Assembly (NCBI GenBank): GCA_020809705.1
Contig: CP085828.1
Span: 682,001-746,000 of the forward strand
Reading direction: 5' to 3'
From: Calonectria ilicicola
Lineage: Eukaryota > Ascomycota > Sordariomycetes > Hypocreales > Nectriaceae
DNA: 64,000 nt
Below the pieces are notes generated by a model that searched no databases, had not been told where the DNA came from, and worked only from the letters and a program-made list of their open reading frames with translations. The translations under genes were made by a program, and so were the position numbers. The stretch's first letter is position 1. Every line of letters begins with the position of its first letter. Of the stretch, positions 12,601 through 24,160 are shown piece by piece.

Positions 12601-12908
12601 ATAAAAACAAAATAGCATAAAAGGAGGGAAAGGATTTTTTCATGTAAAGTAAAAATAGATGGTAGCCAAAGATGTAAAAGTAAAATAATGATTTCATTCT
12701 TTCATTGTCGTCATTATGGGATCGATAGATAGATACATGAGAGGGATACATGAAAAAGGAAGGACAATAACAAAAACAAATCAAGAAACCTAGCTAAGCT
12801 AAGCTAAGCCAAAAAGTTACCAAAACTCGCTATACTACTTTTTCACGTTATCCCAAAACAAACAGCCACACACACAAAGTTCCTTGGTTTACAACATGCA
12901 TGGTTGGT
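12601..12908. other. convergent 3' region qa-2 / qa-4
   Basis: This AT-rich spacer holds the 3' ends of qa-2 and qa-4. It contains a short AGCTA tandem (12791-12810). No gene seen. Confidence 0.6.
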
Positions 12909-13964
12909 TTACAGCATGGCCTGCAGCCTTGGCTGCATGACCTCTGCAGTTCGCAGGCCCACGTCAGTGGTCATCTTGACGAATGACTCGGCGGCGCGCC
13001 TGGCCATCTCCTCGGGCACTGCCTCATCCGCCTCGGTTAGCCTTCTGTTGAAGACCTCGAAGCTCAGCCAGCCCTCGAAGCCGAGGCCGTGGACAATGGT
13101 GCGCAGCAGCTGCTTGACGGGCAGGTAGCCGCCGTACTGGGGCTCGCCGTAGAAGAGGCGGGCGTTGCGCGACCAGCTCATACGGGTGGGCTGCTCGGCG
13201 TTGTAGAAGGGGTGCTTCTCATCCAGGGGCTCAGCCAGGCGCTCGCCGTCAGCCACTTGCAAGAGGAACAGCTTGGAGACGTCGACGTCGGAGAGGAGTC
13301 TCTGGATCGAGTCCCGAGTGGCCTCCTCGTAATCCGGGGTTCTGCCCGTGGGGGAGGCAGGATCGGCGTAGATGCGGCCGAGGATGTTATACGTGTCGAG
13401 GCACACGCCAAAGTTGGGGCGGTCGACTCGCTGGACAATCTCCCAGCTCATCTCCCAGGTGTCAATGCGGGTGCCCCAGCACAAGGCCTCCATGGCAAAG
13501 CGGATGACGGGCGACTCCTGGAGGCCTAGGTCGGCAGCCTCTGTGAAGTCGGAGACGGTCAGGTCCATGTCATCGGTGACCTCGTCAGGGGAGAGGAAGC
13601 TAGAGGGGAAGAGGATCAGGTCCGTTCCCAGGATGTGGCAGAGCTGGAACCAGAGCTTGAGCTCCTGAATTCTGCGGTGGTGCTCGTCACGGTCGACGAG
13701 ACCAGCAAAGTGCATAAAGGGCTGGAGGGCAATGATGGGCAAGTTGCGGGCGTCACAGAGGTGGCGGACTGTGCGGGCGGCAGCAAGCTGGTTCTCATCA
13801 TTGACACCGCCGGGCATGGCCTTTGCAAGATCAACGAGATCCTCGTAAAAGACCTCGATGCCTTCAAAGCCGTACTTTTGGGCCATGTCCAGCTTGTGGG
13901 CGAGGGAGTGGCCGGCAAAGCAGCGTCCCAGGGACATGGTGCAGATGCTTGATCTGTGGGCCAT
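12909..13964 (-). CDS. qa-4: 3-dehydroshikimate dehydratase
   Basis: A single exon of 351 residues matches QA-4/QutC, which dehydrates 3-dehydroshikimate to protocatechuate, the exit step of quinate catabolism towards the beta-ketoadipate pathway. The N-terminus (SICTMSLGRCFAGHSL, then GFEGIEVFYEDL) is diagnostic for fungal enzymes. The rest fits a TIM barrel of the xylose-isomerase/AP-endonuclease-2 type, with acidic and His metal ligands spread along the strands (for example the CLDTYN and LQVADGE regions). The length is close to Neurospora QA-4. It is divergent from qa-3, with the best operator palindrome of the window between them. Confidence 0.95.
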   Translation of the reverse strand: MAHRSSICTMSLGRCFAGHSLAHKLDMAQKYGFEGIEVFYEDLVDLAKAMPGGVNDENQLAAARTVRHLCDARNLPIIALQPFMHFAGLVDRDEHHRRIQELKLWFQLCHILGTDLILFPSSFLSPDEVTDDMDLTVSDFTEAADLGLQESPVIRFAMEALCWGTRIDTWEMSWEIVQRVDRPNFGVCLDTYNILGRIYADPASPTGRTPDYEEATRDSIQRLLSDVDVSKLFLLQVADGERLAEPLDEKHPFYNAEQPTRMSWSRNARLFYGEPQYGGYLPVKQLLRTIVHGLGFEGWLSFEVFNRRLTEADEAVPEEMARRAAESFVKMTTDVGLRTAEVMQPRLQAML

Positions 13965-14022
13965 TGTGATTGTGTGTGTATGTGAAGGTGGTTTGGTGGT
14001 GTATGGGTGAATGGATGAATTC

Positions 14023-14075
14023 AGGAGAGAGAGAGAGAGAGAGAGATAAGAGGATTGAGACGGTGTGTGTGTGTG
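14023..14075. repeat. (GA)n and (GT)n microsatellites
   Basis: About 11 GA dinucleotides are followed, after a short gap, by a GT run. They lie in the 5' flank of qa-4. Confidence 0.85.
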
Positions 14076-14696
14076 TACGCCTCTGGTGTGAAAGTGTATG
14101 TGTGAGTGTGAGTGTGAATGTGGATATGGAACAAAGACTCTCGAGTCAGGGGGATTGAAGATTGAGAGATGGAGATGAGGATGAAAGAGTAATGTAATGA
14201 GGTTACAATGGACGGAGACGGGAATTGTGATTGATGAGGAAGGCCGGGGATTACAATTGATACAGAATGCGGAGGATGAATGTTTCTACACTGAATGGAG
14301 CCTGGATGGGTCCGAAGCGAGATGATAACGTGTGGGATGGATACAGCGAGTGTGGCAACCTCTTTCTTTTACCAGGCTGTGGGAAAGAGGAGAAGATAGT
14401 GCATGATGACAGGCATTGGCCGAATCAGCGGCAGCAGCGGAGGATTCCAATAGTTTCCTGATGGAGTCGCCAAAGGCGATATGTGACAGGTTGGGGCCGG
14501 TGTTGGGCGGGTGTTAGCCGGTCGTGAAGAGTTTGGGAGGTCACATGGACGTCAGCAACCGAAGTGCCGGATGACTAAAACGCAGGGCCAGGGAGGCCAT
14601 GGAGGCGGTTCCGAGGAGCACGATGCAAGTTTATCCAGGAGATCGATCAAGATGGTGGTTGCATGGCAGGGCCGGGCCTGCGGTTCGTTGCGCGGG

Positions 14697-14712
14697 GGAT
14701 AAAGGCTTATCC
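14697..14712. promoter_or_regulatory. candidate QA-1F binding site (best match)
   Basis: The sequence GGATAAAGGCTTATCC matches the QA-1F consensus GGRTAARYRYTTATCC at 15 of 16 positions and has two intact inverted half-sites. It is about 0.7 kb from both qa-4 and qa-3. Its position and symmetry make it the strongest operator candidate here. Confidence 0.7.
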
Positions 14713-15367
14713 CCCCTGGTGCAGCTTGGTGCTGCTTAGTGCAGCTAGTATGTTTTTCCCCCAGGCGCACGCACGCAGGCACACACACGAAGGCGGGCAC
14801 ATGGCCGCTCTGCGCAATAGGAGCGTCCGGAGCACACGGAGGGAAAACCTTGGGCCGGTCCTTGCTTTTGCGGGGGAGACGGGGGATGGGGGTGGAAGAG
14901 ATGAGATCGATCTCGCATGAACGTTGGCTTGTGTGCTGTTGTTTTTGTTGCGTCGCAGCAGATGGTATATTTTTTTCCCCCAACCTGAGTGGTTGCCGAT
15001 TACATACATAATAACTACAGCGCACCGCGCACCCCCTAAAAAAAATCACCGACAGAGCCAGACACGCGCTAAAATAAGCAAGGTTTCGACAGAGACTAGC
15101 TAAAGCAAGAAAGCAAAAAAAAAAGTCTCGGTTTCTTTTCCCTTTTCAATTTTTTAGTTTCTTTTATAGAGACCAAGTTGGGGAAGCAACCAACGCACAC
15201 ACACAAAACTTGACAACTCTCACCCACACACACACAACTCACATACCTACACACACATTACATTCATATATACTTTCTCTCTCTCTCACGCTTTCACTCT
15301 CACTCATACTCACTACCCCTCACATCTAATTCACTCACACACACACACACACAAACCTACCTCCAAA

Positions 15368-16408
15368 ATGTCGGTGCAAGAACAGGCTCAAATCAACCCC
15401 TCGGGCGACTCCCTCCAGCCCAACGAGGTCTCCCAACTCGACCGCCACGGCTACCTCTTTGGCAAGAAGCTCACCAACTCACTGTCGCCCTTCTTCCACG
15501 ATGTCATCTACCAGGGCCTCGGCCTGCGATGGGGCCAGGTGCGCCTGGACTCTGCCGACATCCCCGCGTTCCTTGAGCTCGCTCGTCACCGCGACTTCTA
15601 CGGTAAGGACTGACCCAATTGAAGTGAGAAACCCAAGCTAACTCAATTCCGAATAGGCGCCTCTGTTACCATGCCCAACAAGGTCGCCATCCTGCCTTAC
15701 TTGGATGAGCTGACTGATGAGTGCCGCGACGTCGGTGCTTGCAACACCTTCTTCCTCCGCGAGGAGAACGGCCGCCGCATCTTCTGCGGTGCCAACACCG
15801 ACACCATCGGTATCCGTGAGTCCTTCTACCAGAACGTCGCCGACCCCGACGCCGTCTTCCACAACAAGCCGGCGCTCGTCATCGGCGGCGGCGGTGCTGC
15901 CCGCTCCGCCATCTACGCCCTGTGGAAGTGGATGAAGCCCACTGCCATCTACCTCGTCAACCGCGACGCCTCCGAAGTTGAGACCATGGTGGCCGACTGC
16001 AAGGCCCGCGGCTACGGCGACCTCCTCATCCACGTCAACACCGTCGCCCACGCTCTGTGCCTCCAGGCCCCCGGCGCCATTGTCGCCTGCGTGCCCGACT
16101 TTGAGCCCCAGACCCCTGAGGAGGTCCTCGCCCGCAAGGTCACCGAGACTTTCCTCGACAAGGAGACCAAGGGTGCCATCCTCGAGATGTGCTACAACCC
16201 CACCCCCTTCACCCGCCTGGGCGCCATCTCCGAGGAGAAGGGCTGGCAGGTCATCCTCGGCACTGAGGCCCTCGTGTGGCAGGGTCTAGAGCAGGACAAG
16301 TACTGGACCGGCCGCTCGATAGAGGAGCTGCCCGTCCAGAAGGTCCAGCAGGCCATTGCCGAGAAGGTGGCCCAGCGTGCCCAGCAGCACGAGCACGCCA
16401 AGCTGTAA
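15368..16408 (+). CDS. qa-3: quinate/shikimate 5-dehydrogenase
   Basis: Exons 15368-15602 and 15657-16408, joined over a 54-nt intron in phase 1, give 328 residues. The enzyme oxidises quinate to 3-dehydroquinate and shikimate to 3-dehydroshikimate with NAD+, the entry step of the pathway. The substrate-binding SLSP motif follows [10 protein letters not shown]. The catalytic lysine is in [10 protein letters not shown] (split from the first exon by the intron), Asn in GACNTF and Asp in NTDTIGI. The NAD-binding loop [11 protein letters not shown] is intact. The long CA/CT-rich leader before the ATG probably represents a pyrimidine-rich promoter and 5' UTR. The gene converges on qa-y. Confidence 0.96.
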
Positions 16409-18047
16409 GCTGGGGACAACAGCAAACAGTTAAAAGAAAAGAAAAAATAAGGTGAAGAATAACACAAAAAAAAAAAGATTGGGTCATCAACTTCCATCCA
16501 TGACGAATCCAAGGATGGAAACGAGCCGGGACGGACATTTATTGTTTTGAGAGACGGGAATATGGCATCATTGTATCAGCGATATATTTTCATGTTTTTT
16601 TATGGGTTATAACGACCGTGTAACGTCATCCGAAGGACAAACCGGACTAGACAAGGGAAAGATACATATGTGTGTGTACTTAGTGATTTGAGCGACGAAA
16701 GCATGAATGCCAACACACATTGAACCAAAACCTAGTCCAATACCATGACCAGCAGCCTGTGCTATGTCCCCTAACTAACCTCTCCCGCCTTGGCGTCTTT
16801 CCTGCTTCTAGTCTAACCGCTAGATCTGTTCCATGCATGTGTCTAGGATACTTTCTTCGTCCCGTCACGCGGAATCTTAAATTATTGACATAAAGCTCCG
16901 ACTACAATGACAGGCCTTGCTGCGGCGCAGAGGGGAAAGGGAGCCACACACACCAATACACCCAACGCAGCATGACGCAAGCCGTGAAAGAGAGAAAAAA
17001 AAACTCGGTGAGAGGAGTGACACCGAGGATCCTCCGATCACGGACTTGCCGGGGTAGCGCGGCGTGGGGGAGACAACAACAAGCTTACAGTAAAAAAAAA
17101 AAACAAAGATTTTTTTTTTTTAGGGGACAATGCGTTATGCTTCTCCACTGAATCCAGAACACGCGGGAACGGGGACTGGGGCTTCGCGAAGGCCGCCGGC
17201 ACGCCGCCATCTCCGCTTCCCGCTAAACTAAGCCAGCCAGCCAGCAGAGCTTGGAGAGCTAGGTCAGCCAAGCCAACGAGGGGCCGCGCAATAGCAACCC
17301 AAAATGCCAAGACACTACTACTTGACTTGCTTGGAGGGGGTGGAAAAAAGAACACCAGAGATTAGGAAAGACTGGTAAAACGAATCCCCCCCCCCCCCCC
17401 GATGGTGTACTTTTTCTGATCAAGCTTCTTGGCAAATAATCATGGGGGCAGGGATATGGGTGTCAAGGAGTAGCTTGCTTAGTGCCCATCACAGGATTCG
17501 GTGCAAATCTACCCAATGGCAATCCTCAAAATGCACACACACATATCTCTCAACACTATGGGTCAAACGCACCTTGGTGGAGTTTTTTCTTTCTCCTAAA
17601 CGTGGGCGCCACTATCCCCTCCAAAAAAAAAAAAAAAAAATAACGGTTCGGCGTTATTTTTTTGGGGAAAAAATTTGGAGAAAAAAAAGCCAAGAAGAGG
17701 GGGGATGGGGGGTTAGCCAAGCGAGAGAGAGACATGAGACAGACACGAGAGGAGCAAGTGGAGGAGGAGGAGGAGAGGGGCGATGGGGCGTCAACCAGTT
17801 GCTTGGAAAAATGATCCAACATTTATTTTGTCTTTAGCTTCATTTTGAGCCTCAACCAAATACTCCTCCCTGACCTTGGCGGCGGGAGTGTGGATGGGGA
17901 CTATCAAAACGCTATGTAACATACAAGACCATAATTATGTATCTTAATGAAAACCTTATTTATAAATTCCACATTTACGTTTATCCGCTTTCCCTTTCCA
18001 TTTCCCCTAGTCCCGATTCACTTTCACTATTGCCGTCATGATGATGC
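16409..18047. other. convergent 3' region qa-3 / qa-y with homopolymer runs
   Basis: This 1.6-kb non-coding gap contains a C-run at 17386-17400, an A-run at 17623-17640 and several shorter A-runs. No frame in it has domains or consistent coding character. Confidence 0.6.
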
Positions 18048-19731
18048 TCATGCCTCGAGCTTGGTCTCGACCTGCTCGTCGCCGGGCTTCTCCTCCTTGA
18101 AGTTGATGTCGCCAGCATCGCGTCGAAACTCCTCGTCGTGGAGGCGGAGCTCCTCGAGGATAGTGGGGTGGGCCTTGCGGACGGGCTTGATCTCGAACAG
18201 GCGGTCCATGGCCTCCAGGGGGATGGCCTTGGTCTCGGGCACGCAGAAGAAGACGAAGAAGATGGAGAGAACCATGAGCGAGGCGAAGAACAGGTACACT
18301 CCGTAGCCCCACGCGTCAAACATGTCCTCGGTGAAGCGGGCAATGATGAAGTTCCAGAACCAGTTGTTGGCGGCGGCGTTGGCCTGGCCCAGGGATCGGG
18401 TGTTGGGGTCGAACATCTCCGAGTTAAGGACCCAGGGGGTACCGTTCCACGAGGGGGTGTAGAAAGCGGTCCACAGGTAGAAGAAGAAGATGGCGGCGAT
18501 ACCACCAGAGGTTAGCTTGGCATCATCAGAGACGTTGGCTCCGGCAATTCTGATGTAGATACCGATAAAGTACATGCAGAAAGCACCACCGGCGGCACCA
18601 ATCATCAGCAGGTTGCGGCGACCCATGTGGTCAATGAGAACCAGGATCCAGACGAAGGTGAGCACAGTCTTGACGACACCGAAGATACCAGTGGTGAGGA
18701 AACCAGTGTTAGTACCAGTGATACCCAGGGACTTGAAGACAGTGGGGCTGTAGTAGTTGATGGCATTGATACCGGAACCTATGAGGATAGCGAGTTAGTC
18801 ATTTGGAGAAAAAATTAAATGGGGCACTCCGAAGTCGCTTACCGTTCTGGAAGACGAAGAGAAGGGATCCGAGGAGGAAGCGCCACTGGATCTTGCGCTG
18901 CTTGAGGGCGAGGAAGGGCTTCCAGAAACCAGGGCCGACCTCGTTGTTGTATCGGTCAAGATCCTCGGTGATGTAGCTAATCTCCTCGACAATGTAGATG
19001 TGGTCAGGCTCGAGGTTTCGCATCCAGCAGAGAACCTTGGTAGCCTCCTCGTTTCTGCCCTTGGAGAAGAGCCATCGAGGGGACTCGGGGATGAAGCCAA
19101 CACCGAGGAGGAGGAGACCGGCGGGGATGAGCTGGACGGCAAAGGGGATGATCCACTGCTTGTGCGAGGGGGCCATGGTCTCAGTCAGTCCGTAGTTGAT
19201 CCAGAAACCGACGAGGCCACCAATCTGCCATCCCAGCTCGTAGAGACCAACCAGGCGACCACGGACAGCGGGAGGGGCAAGCTCAGAGATGTAGATGGGA
19301 GTCATGTTTGAGCAGCCACCAATACCAATACCAGCAAGAACACGACCAGCGATGATGAGGCCAACGCCGCGCTCGGCGTTGGCGCCCAGCATCATGCCGG
19401 CACCGAGGATGAAGACGAGAGAGAAGGCGATGAGGGAGTAGCGGCGACCCCAGTAGTAACTAGAACCATAGGCGAACAGAGAACCGAAGAAGGCACCGGC
19501 CTGGTAGACGGAGACGATGTTCTGCTTGATCAGAGCGACCTGGCTGGTGGTCTTCTGGTCCCAGCCAAACTCGTCAATGAACGAGGGCAGCGCCAGCGTG
19601 GTGCCGATGAAGGCAGAGTCGTAGCCGATGGTGCATGCTGCCATGGACGCGGTGGCGGCACAGGCGTAGACGCGCCAATTGTACACCTCCTTGGGCGTGG
19701 GCCGATCTTCTTTGAGAGTGAGAAGACCCAT
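18048..19731 (-). CDS. qa-y: quinate permease (MFS sugar-transporter family)
   Basis: Exons 19731-18843 and 18778-18048, joined over a 64-nt intron in phase 1, give 539 residues, matching Neurospora QA-Y size. Family motifs are clear: MGLLTLKEDRPTPKEVYNWR at the start, a GRRYSLIAF loop after the early helices, GRVLAGIGIGG, PESPRWL, then after the intron GSGINAINYYSP, DHMGRR and VPETKAIPLEAMDRLFE near the C-terminus. Twelve membrane helices are expected. The protein imports quinate across the plasma membrane. I chose 19731 rather than the upstream in-frame ATG at 19755 because conservation begins there. It shares its upstream side with the 3' flank of qa-1F. Confidence 0.95.
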
Positions 19732-20982
19732 TGTCGCGGCTTGATGTGACAACAAAGACTTTTTTTTTCTGTTGTTGCGTGTATCAAGAGGCGATTTTTT
19801 TTCCCGGTCTGAAGGGCGAGCAGGAGTTTAAGCTGCAGGATCAGAGAAGAAGAAGAAGAGAAGAAGGGTCTGGTGTTGCGACAGCCAACTCAATTGCATC
19901 TGTCGTCCGGGATGGCAAACTTTTATAATTAACGACAGAGCCAGAGAAGGGTGCTGGTCGCATTGGGGCTCGACCCATACCCCAAACCTTTCCCTATCCA
20001 GTCGGGGTTCCTTTGGCCGCCGCGCCCATACCAGGCCAGGCCATGCCATCCCCCCCCCCCCCCCAAACCAAACCAAACGGTCTGTGCTGGGGCCGCCGCC
20101 GCCTAGCTGGGAAAACGGGCCCCCCGGTCACCAGGTCGTCAGTGTCAGTGATCCATACAACCGAACATCTAATCCCCAGGCCACGGCCATCTCTGAAGCT
20201 GGAGACTAATCCGGGGTTTTGCGGGGTTGGTGTGTGGGGATGAAGGTGTTTCCGTCAAAGGAGATTGATCGATATTGTCATCAGTCCACGCCTAGACTGA
20301 CAAAGGCCACTTCTTGGGGCGACTTTGCGCACACCTCGACCCCTTCCAGACATGGGGTGGGATAAAGACTTACCCGTGAACCCACATTCCTTGACTCAGG
20401 TCGGCCAGCTTGTGCCAATTCCCCGCATTGAATCTACCAAGTTGCTGGGGGCCACCCATGTCTCAAATTTCACAGCCCTCGCGCGGGGGTGAGACCTCAG
20501 CCCATTGATGCCTCTTGATTGGACTCGTTGCGCCCTTGCCGTGAGCACATGGCCTCCAGGTAGTCTCCAGGTCTCCAGATGGGCTCCAGGTAATAAGCTG
20601 CGCTGCGCGGAGAAGTGGAGGAATCCTTTCCCACGGTTCCCACGGCCTCGCCTAGATCTCCTCTCCACACGGTTCACCAACTCAATGCCAATAGCTTAAT
20701 TCTCATCAACGTGTCCGTTGACAGCTTCTATTGAGGTGGACCCGCGCCCGCGCGTTCGTTCGTTTCTTCTTCTTCTCCGTATTTTGCTTGATCACATGGA
20801 CACATGGGGCACGTTGCGGTCCGTCGTGGTCTCGAATCTCCGAATAGACCACCTCTTACACACACACGAGCACACACACCCAACAACGAAGAGAAGGATG
20901 AAAAAAAAAAGACGTAATGGCCGCACTTTAACGGCGAGCAAGTTTTTTTTGTTTGTTTGATAATTACTTAATTTGCATTATC
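19732..20982. promoter_or_regulatory. qa-y promoter and qa-1F 3' flank
   Basis: These 1.25 kb separate the qa-y start from the qa-1F stop. A C-run of about 15 lies at 20050-20064 and an operator-like palindrome at 20360-20375. Otherwise there are no genes; short open frames lack domains. Confidence 0.6.
20360..20375. promoter_or_regulatory. candidate QA-1F binding site
   Basis: The sequence GGATAAAGACTTACCC matches the symmetric form of the QA-1F consensus (GGRTAARYRYTTAYCC) at 15 of 16 positions. It is about 630 bp upstream of the qa-y start. Confidence 0.6.
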
Positions 20983-23295
20983 TCATGTACCAAAGTCGCC
21001 TTGAAACATTTCCCCCAGGTCACAGCCTGGCGCGAACCCCAAGTTGGTCATGAATTGGGGATCAACGTCTATACCATCAGCGCATTCTATGGATCCTAGT
21101 TCTTCCAGGATTGCGTCGTAATCAACCAACTGCCCCGGAATCCCCGCGTTCTGAAATATGGGTATTGTATGTCCTCCGCTGAGCGGGGGTGACTGGAATG
21201 TCATATTTGGAGTAGCTGTATATAGTGAAGTCCCCGGACTTGCATCCGAGTTGGTGGGATACCTGTGTCTCTCATAGGCCGACAGCAGAGGCGGCTGCTC
21301 TTGGTGCTGCGGTAGCCGGGTAATTTCTTGCGCGTCTGGCTCCCCTGAGATGCTCGATGGTCTGTGTGCCGCCGTGTGGTAGGCTGCGGTTGATATATCT
21401 TCCACAAAACGCCGGCCCACGATAGGCTGGGCCATGGTACCCACCCTGCCACTCGGAATTTGATTTTGATGTCTTTCCGAGCCCTCCATCCTTGAGATTT
21501 CTGGGTTCCAGACATTCTGCAAAGTCTCCCTCGCCGATTCCCACCGACTCTTGTCATGCTCGTGCATGCGTTCGCTGTGGCCGTGTCGATGCACAATGTC
21601 CATAAGCGTAAGCATCAGAGGTGGAGTCCCCGCGGGCCCAAATTTCTCCAAGCATGATTCAACAACTTCGAGCAGATTTGAAAACAGGGATGGCCGGTGC
21701 CCCGGTACAAGATCCAAGGTAACTGTCAAAAACATCCCCTGCAGCAGGAAAGCTGAAGGAACCGCTGGGGTAGAACCCCCAAAAATAAGGGAATTACAAA
21801 ACGAGAATCGTGGGTCTAGGCTCTTCACCAGGTCCTCGGGGGTAATCCTCCCCTGAGTGGGACCGTCAAGTGCTCTTGCATTCATGCTTGCGGCCCAGAG
21901 CCTACAGAACGCGTACAGCTGTCGGAAAGTGGGTAACGGCTGAGCAGGCGTGCGCGCCCACGGCATATCGGCACGAGCTGCTGGACCAAGCCCAGGCATA
22001 GGATTCCAGGCTTCGTCAGAGTCTACGAGACCAGCGAAGGAGTCGGAAGGCAAGCCGGAACATCTGCCCGTCGTCACTTCCGGCTGCCCGAGAGACAGGG
22101 AAGCCAGGGCATCCAACATGAATGCAGCGGCCAACACCCGTGTTTCAGCATTATTGAAGGAAACATCGCCGCTACTTGGCTTGACTGGAAACATGTGTGT
22201 CGTACTGCTGCTCGACCGATTGCTAATTGCTAGGCGCCATGCCTTCCCAATCAGCAACCATGCTGCCATTGTTTTCTGCTGACCTAACAGGACTAGAGAC
22301 TGGACAAGAAGAGCACAGATGTGAGGTATTTCGAAATTGCCGTCGTCGGGGGGGATAAGACGGCGAGAGGTAGTGTATATGTTATTCGGGGAAATGTGGT
22401 GGTGTTGGTGGTGGTGGTGGTTGTCGTCGGGAGGGTGAGAGGAGGAGGAGGATGATGATGACGACGCTGCGTCTTGAAACGACGCAACTGCTAGGACAGC
22501 CCACAGCTGGGCGTGCAAAGCTGTCGAGTGGTTTGGGTCAAGTTTGAGCCCTTCCGGAGGGTATCTCATGGCGGTGCTGGTAATGGCATCTCGCTCAATA
22601 ATGGGAAACCAGCAATGTGTGTATGTGAAGTATATGTCAATGAGACGTTCCCAATGGGGCGGTAGTATAAGTCGGGCAGGTTCAGTAGAGGAAGCTGGAA
22701 TATGATCCATGGCGTAAATTTTTGTTGATGAATTGTCCTGTAAAGGTCCAACCCCGTGATGGGGGAAGTCGGGTGAGTTCTTGGCGTTGAGGAGGAAAGC
22801 ATTGGCAGGGCTGATGCCTTCTTCGGTCTCAGAGTCGTCTGCAGATGTGTCCGTCCTCGGTGTCTTTTCATCGGAGAGAAGCCTCCCAATGTCCTTATGA
22901 ACGCGGCTCTTGCTCCATCTCCGGTAGAGCCGATGACCGGCTTTGTCCTTCGTCGCCAAGATGCGGGCCCCATCAGCGCCCTCGTTCTGTGTGAGAAGGC
23001 GATGCAGCGCGCCTTCACAACCGGGAACCTGCTCAAACAGCCAGGCCAGCGACAGCTCTATTGTGCGCAGGTAGCCCGTCTGAACACCTCTCTTCCGCGA
23101 CGCAGGGGTATAGGAGCATGTCCTGTTCTGCGCAGTGCAGGTTCCGCAGTGAGGACGGGCGCCATCGCACTTCTCCCTGGCGGTGCGACACGAGTCGCAG
23201 GCCAGTGAGACCCTCTGCCGCTTGGCTGGCGCCGACGAGGTTGGAGCAGCAGTGAGGGAGTCCGCATCGTTGGCCTCACGCTTCCTAGGCGGCAT
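20983..23295 (-). CDS. qa-1F: QA-1F/QutA-type Zn2Cys6 transcriptional activator
   Basis: A single open frame of 770 residues begins at MPPRKREAND. The Zn2Cys6 cluster lies at residues 33-60 with spacing CX2CX6CX6CX2CX6C, followed directly by a basic SRKRGVQTGYLRTIELSLAWLF segment that is characteristic of QA-1F and QutA. The middle region is the fungal transcription-factor domain (PF04082 type), interrupted by a Ser/His-rich low-complexity tract near residue 280-295. The C-terminus is acidic (IECADGIDVDPQF), as expected of an activation region. The factor binds GGRTAA...TTATCC-type palindromes and activates all qa genes, including itself. It is divergent from qa-1S. An intron in the low-complexity part cannot be excluded. 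Confidence 0.95.
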   Translation of the reverse strand: MPPRKREANDADSLTAAPTSSAPAKRQRVSLACDSCRTAREKCDGARPHCGTCTAQNRTCSYTPASRKRGVQTGYLRTIELSLAWLFEQVPGCEGALHRLLTQNEGADGARILATKDKAGHRLYRRWSKSRVHKDIGRLLSDEKTPRTDTSADDSETEEGISPANAFLLNAKNSPDFPHHGVGPLQDNSSTKIYAMDHIPASSTEPARLILPPHWERLIDIYFTYTHCWFPIIERDAITSTAMRYPPEGLKLDPNHSTALHAQLWAVLAVASFQDAASSSSSSSSSHPPDDNHHHHQHHHISPNNIYTTSRRLIPPDDGNFEIPHICALLVQSLVLLGQQKTMAAWLLIGKAWRLAISNRSSSSTTHMFPVKPSSGDVSFNNAETRVLAAAFMLDALASLSLGQPEVTTGRCSGLPSDSFAGLVDSDEAWNPMPGLGPAARADMPWARTPAQPLPTFRQLYAFCRLWAASMNARALDGPTQGRITPEDLVKSLDPRFSFCNSLIFGGSTPAVPSAFLLQGMFLTVTLDLVPGHRPSLFSNLLEVVESCLEKFGPAGTPPLMLTLMDIVHRHGHSERMHEHDKSRWESARETLQNVWNPEISRMEGSERHQNQIPSGRVGTMAQPIVGRRFVEDISTAAYHTAAHRPSSISGEPDAQEITRLPQHQEQPPLLSAYERHRYPTNSDASPGTSLYTATPNMTFQSPPLSGGHTIPIFQNAGIPGQLVDYDAILEELGSIECADGIDVDPQFMTNLGFAPGCDLGEMFQGDFGT

Positions 23296-24160
23296 CCTTT
23301 GGATGGAGTGTGGCAGAGACCGCAGAATCGCGACAACGAACTACCTACCTTGGCTGTGCCGCGAGGCACGCAGCGGCATGGCGGTCAAGACGAGGTGGCC
23401 GCGGATGGAACACTCGTACGACGCTGGCGCCATCTCACAGCGACAGCAGAGGGACGAGCAAGAGAGCCGAGGCCGTGGCCATCAGCGAGCGACAGCAGAT
23501 GCAAGTGCAATGGGATGGGAAAAATATTACTTGCAAGGGAAGGGCAATGCGGGGGGGAATCTGGGGTCCTGGGGACAAATCGAGCGCGCTGAACGGCGGC
23601 TTGGAGATGGGAATTGGGGGACGTTGAAGTCTGACACGGCCGCGTGCAGCCAATGATGCAGGGCTTATTGGCACCGGGCGGGGCGGATAAACGCTCTCCC
23701 AGCCAATCGGCATCCGGCATATCGGGCGGGGTCCCCGGACTTTCTCCACCAAGCAGGTCATTTTTTGCCTGTGGTGGGGGATAGCCTCAAACAGTCTGGC
23801 GCGACAGCTGGATGCTTTTCGCTCTGCTTTGCTCTTAGCAACGCAACCCGCTGGCCACCTCATCATCCCTCGCCCTGCTGCGCGGTCTCGCATCCCACGC
23901 TGGCTCCCAGCGCACACGCCATTTTATTTCGTTTTTTTATCTCCCGTGCGCGAAATACAGTCCTCCTCGCTTCCGCCCAACCGCGAAAGCGCGTGCTTCT
24001 CGCCCACAGTCGCACCACCCAGACCCAGACCACCCGGCCGGCAGACACAGACGCCAGTCACAATACGCCATTCACCAAACGCCCGCGCCCTGACTAACGT
24101 GTCGCCATGGCTCACCAGAGTCGCACTGCTTAATGAAGCAATTCGATCCTATTTCATCCC
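23296..24160. promoter_or_regulatory. divergent promoter qa-1F / qa-1S
   Basis: This 865-bp gap lies between the two regulator start codons and contains an operator-like half-palindrome at 23685-23700. The other frames here are shadows. Confidence 0.65.
23685..23700. promoter_or_regulatory. candidate QA-1F binding site (one strong half)
   Basis: The sequence GGATAAACGCTCTCCC matches the first ten positions of the consensus exactly but has a weak second half (14 of 16 overall, allowing Y at position 14). It is positioned for autoregulation of qa-1F and control of qa-1S. Confidence 0.5.

Larger units (their letters stand above)
13965..15367. promoter_or_regulatory. divergent promoter qa-4 / qa-3
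   Basis: This 1.4-kb gap lies between two start codons facing away. It holds GA and GT microsatellites close to qa-4 (14023-14075) and a CA/CT-rich leader just before qa-3 (about 15190-15360). A 16-bp operator-like palindrome lies at 14697-14712. Short frames inside it have no coding character. Confidence 0.7.

Noticed and set aside
20238..20253. GGATGAAGGTGTTTCC as an extra QA-1F site
   Set aside because: Two core half-site positions mismatch; about 12 of 16, too weak next to the better site at 20360.
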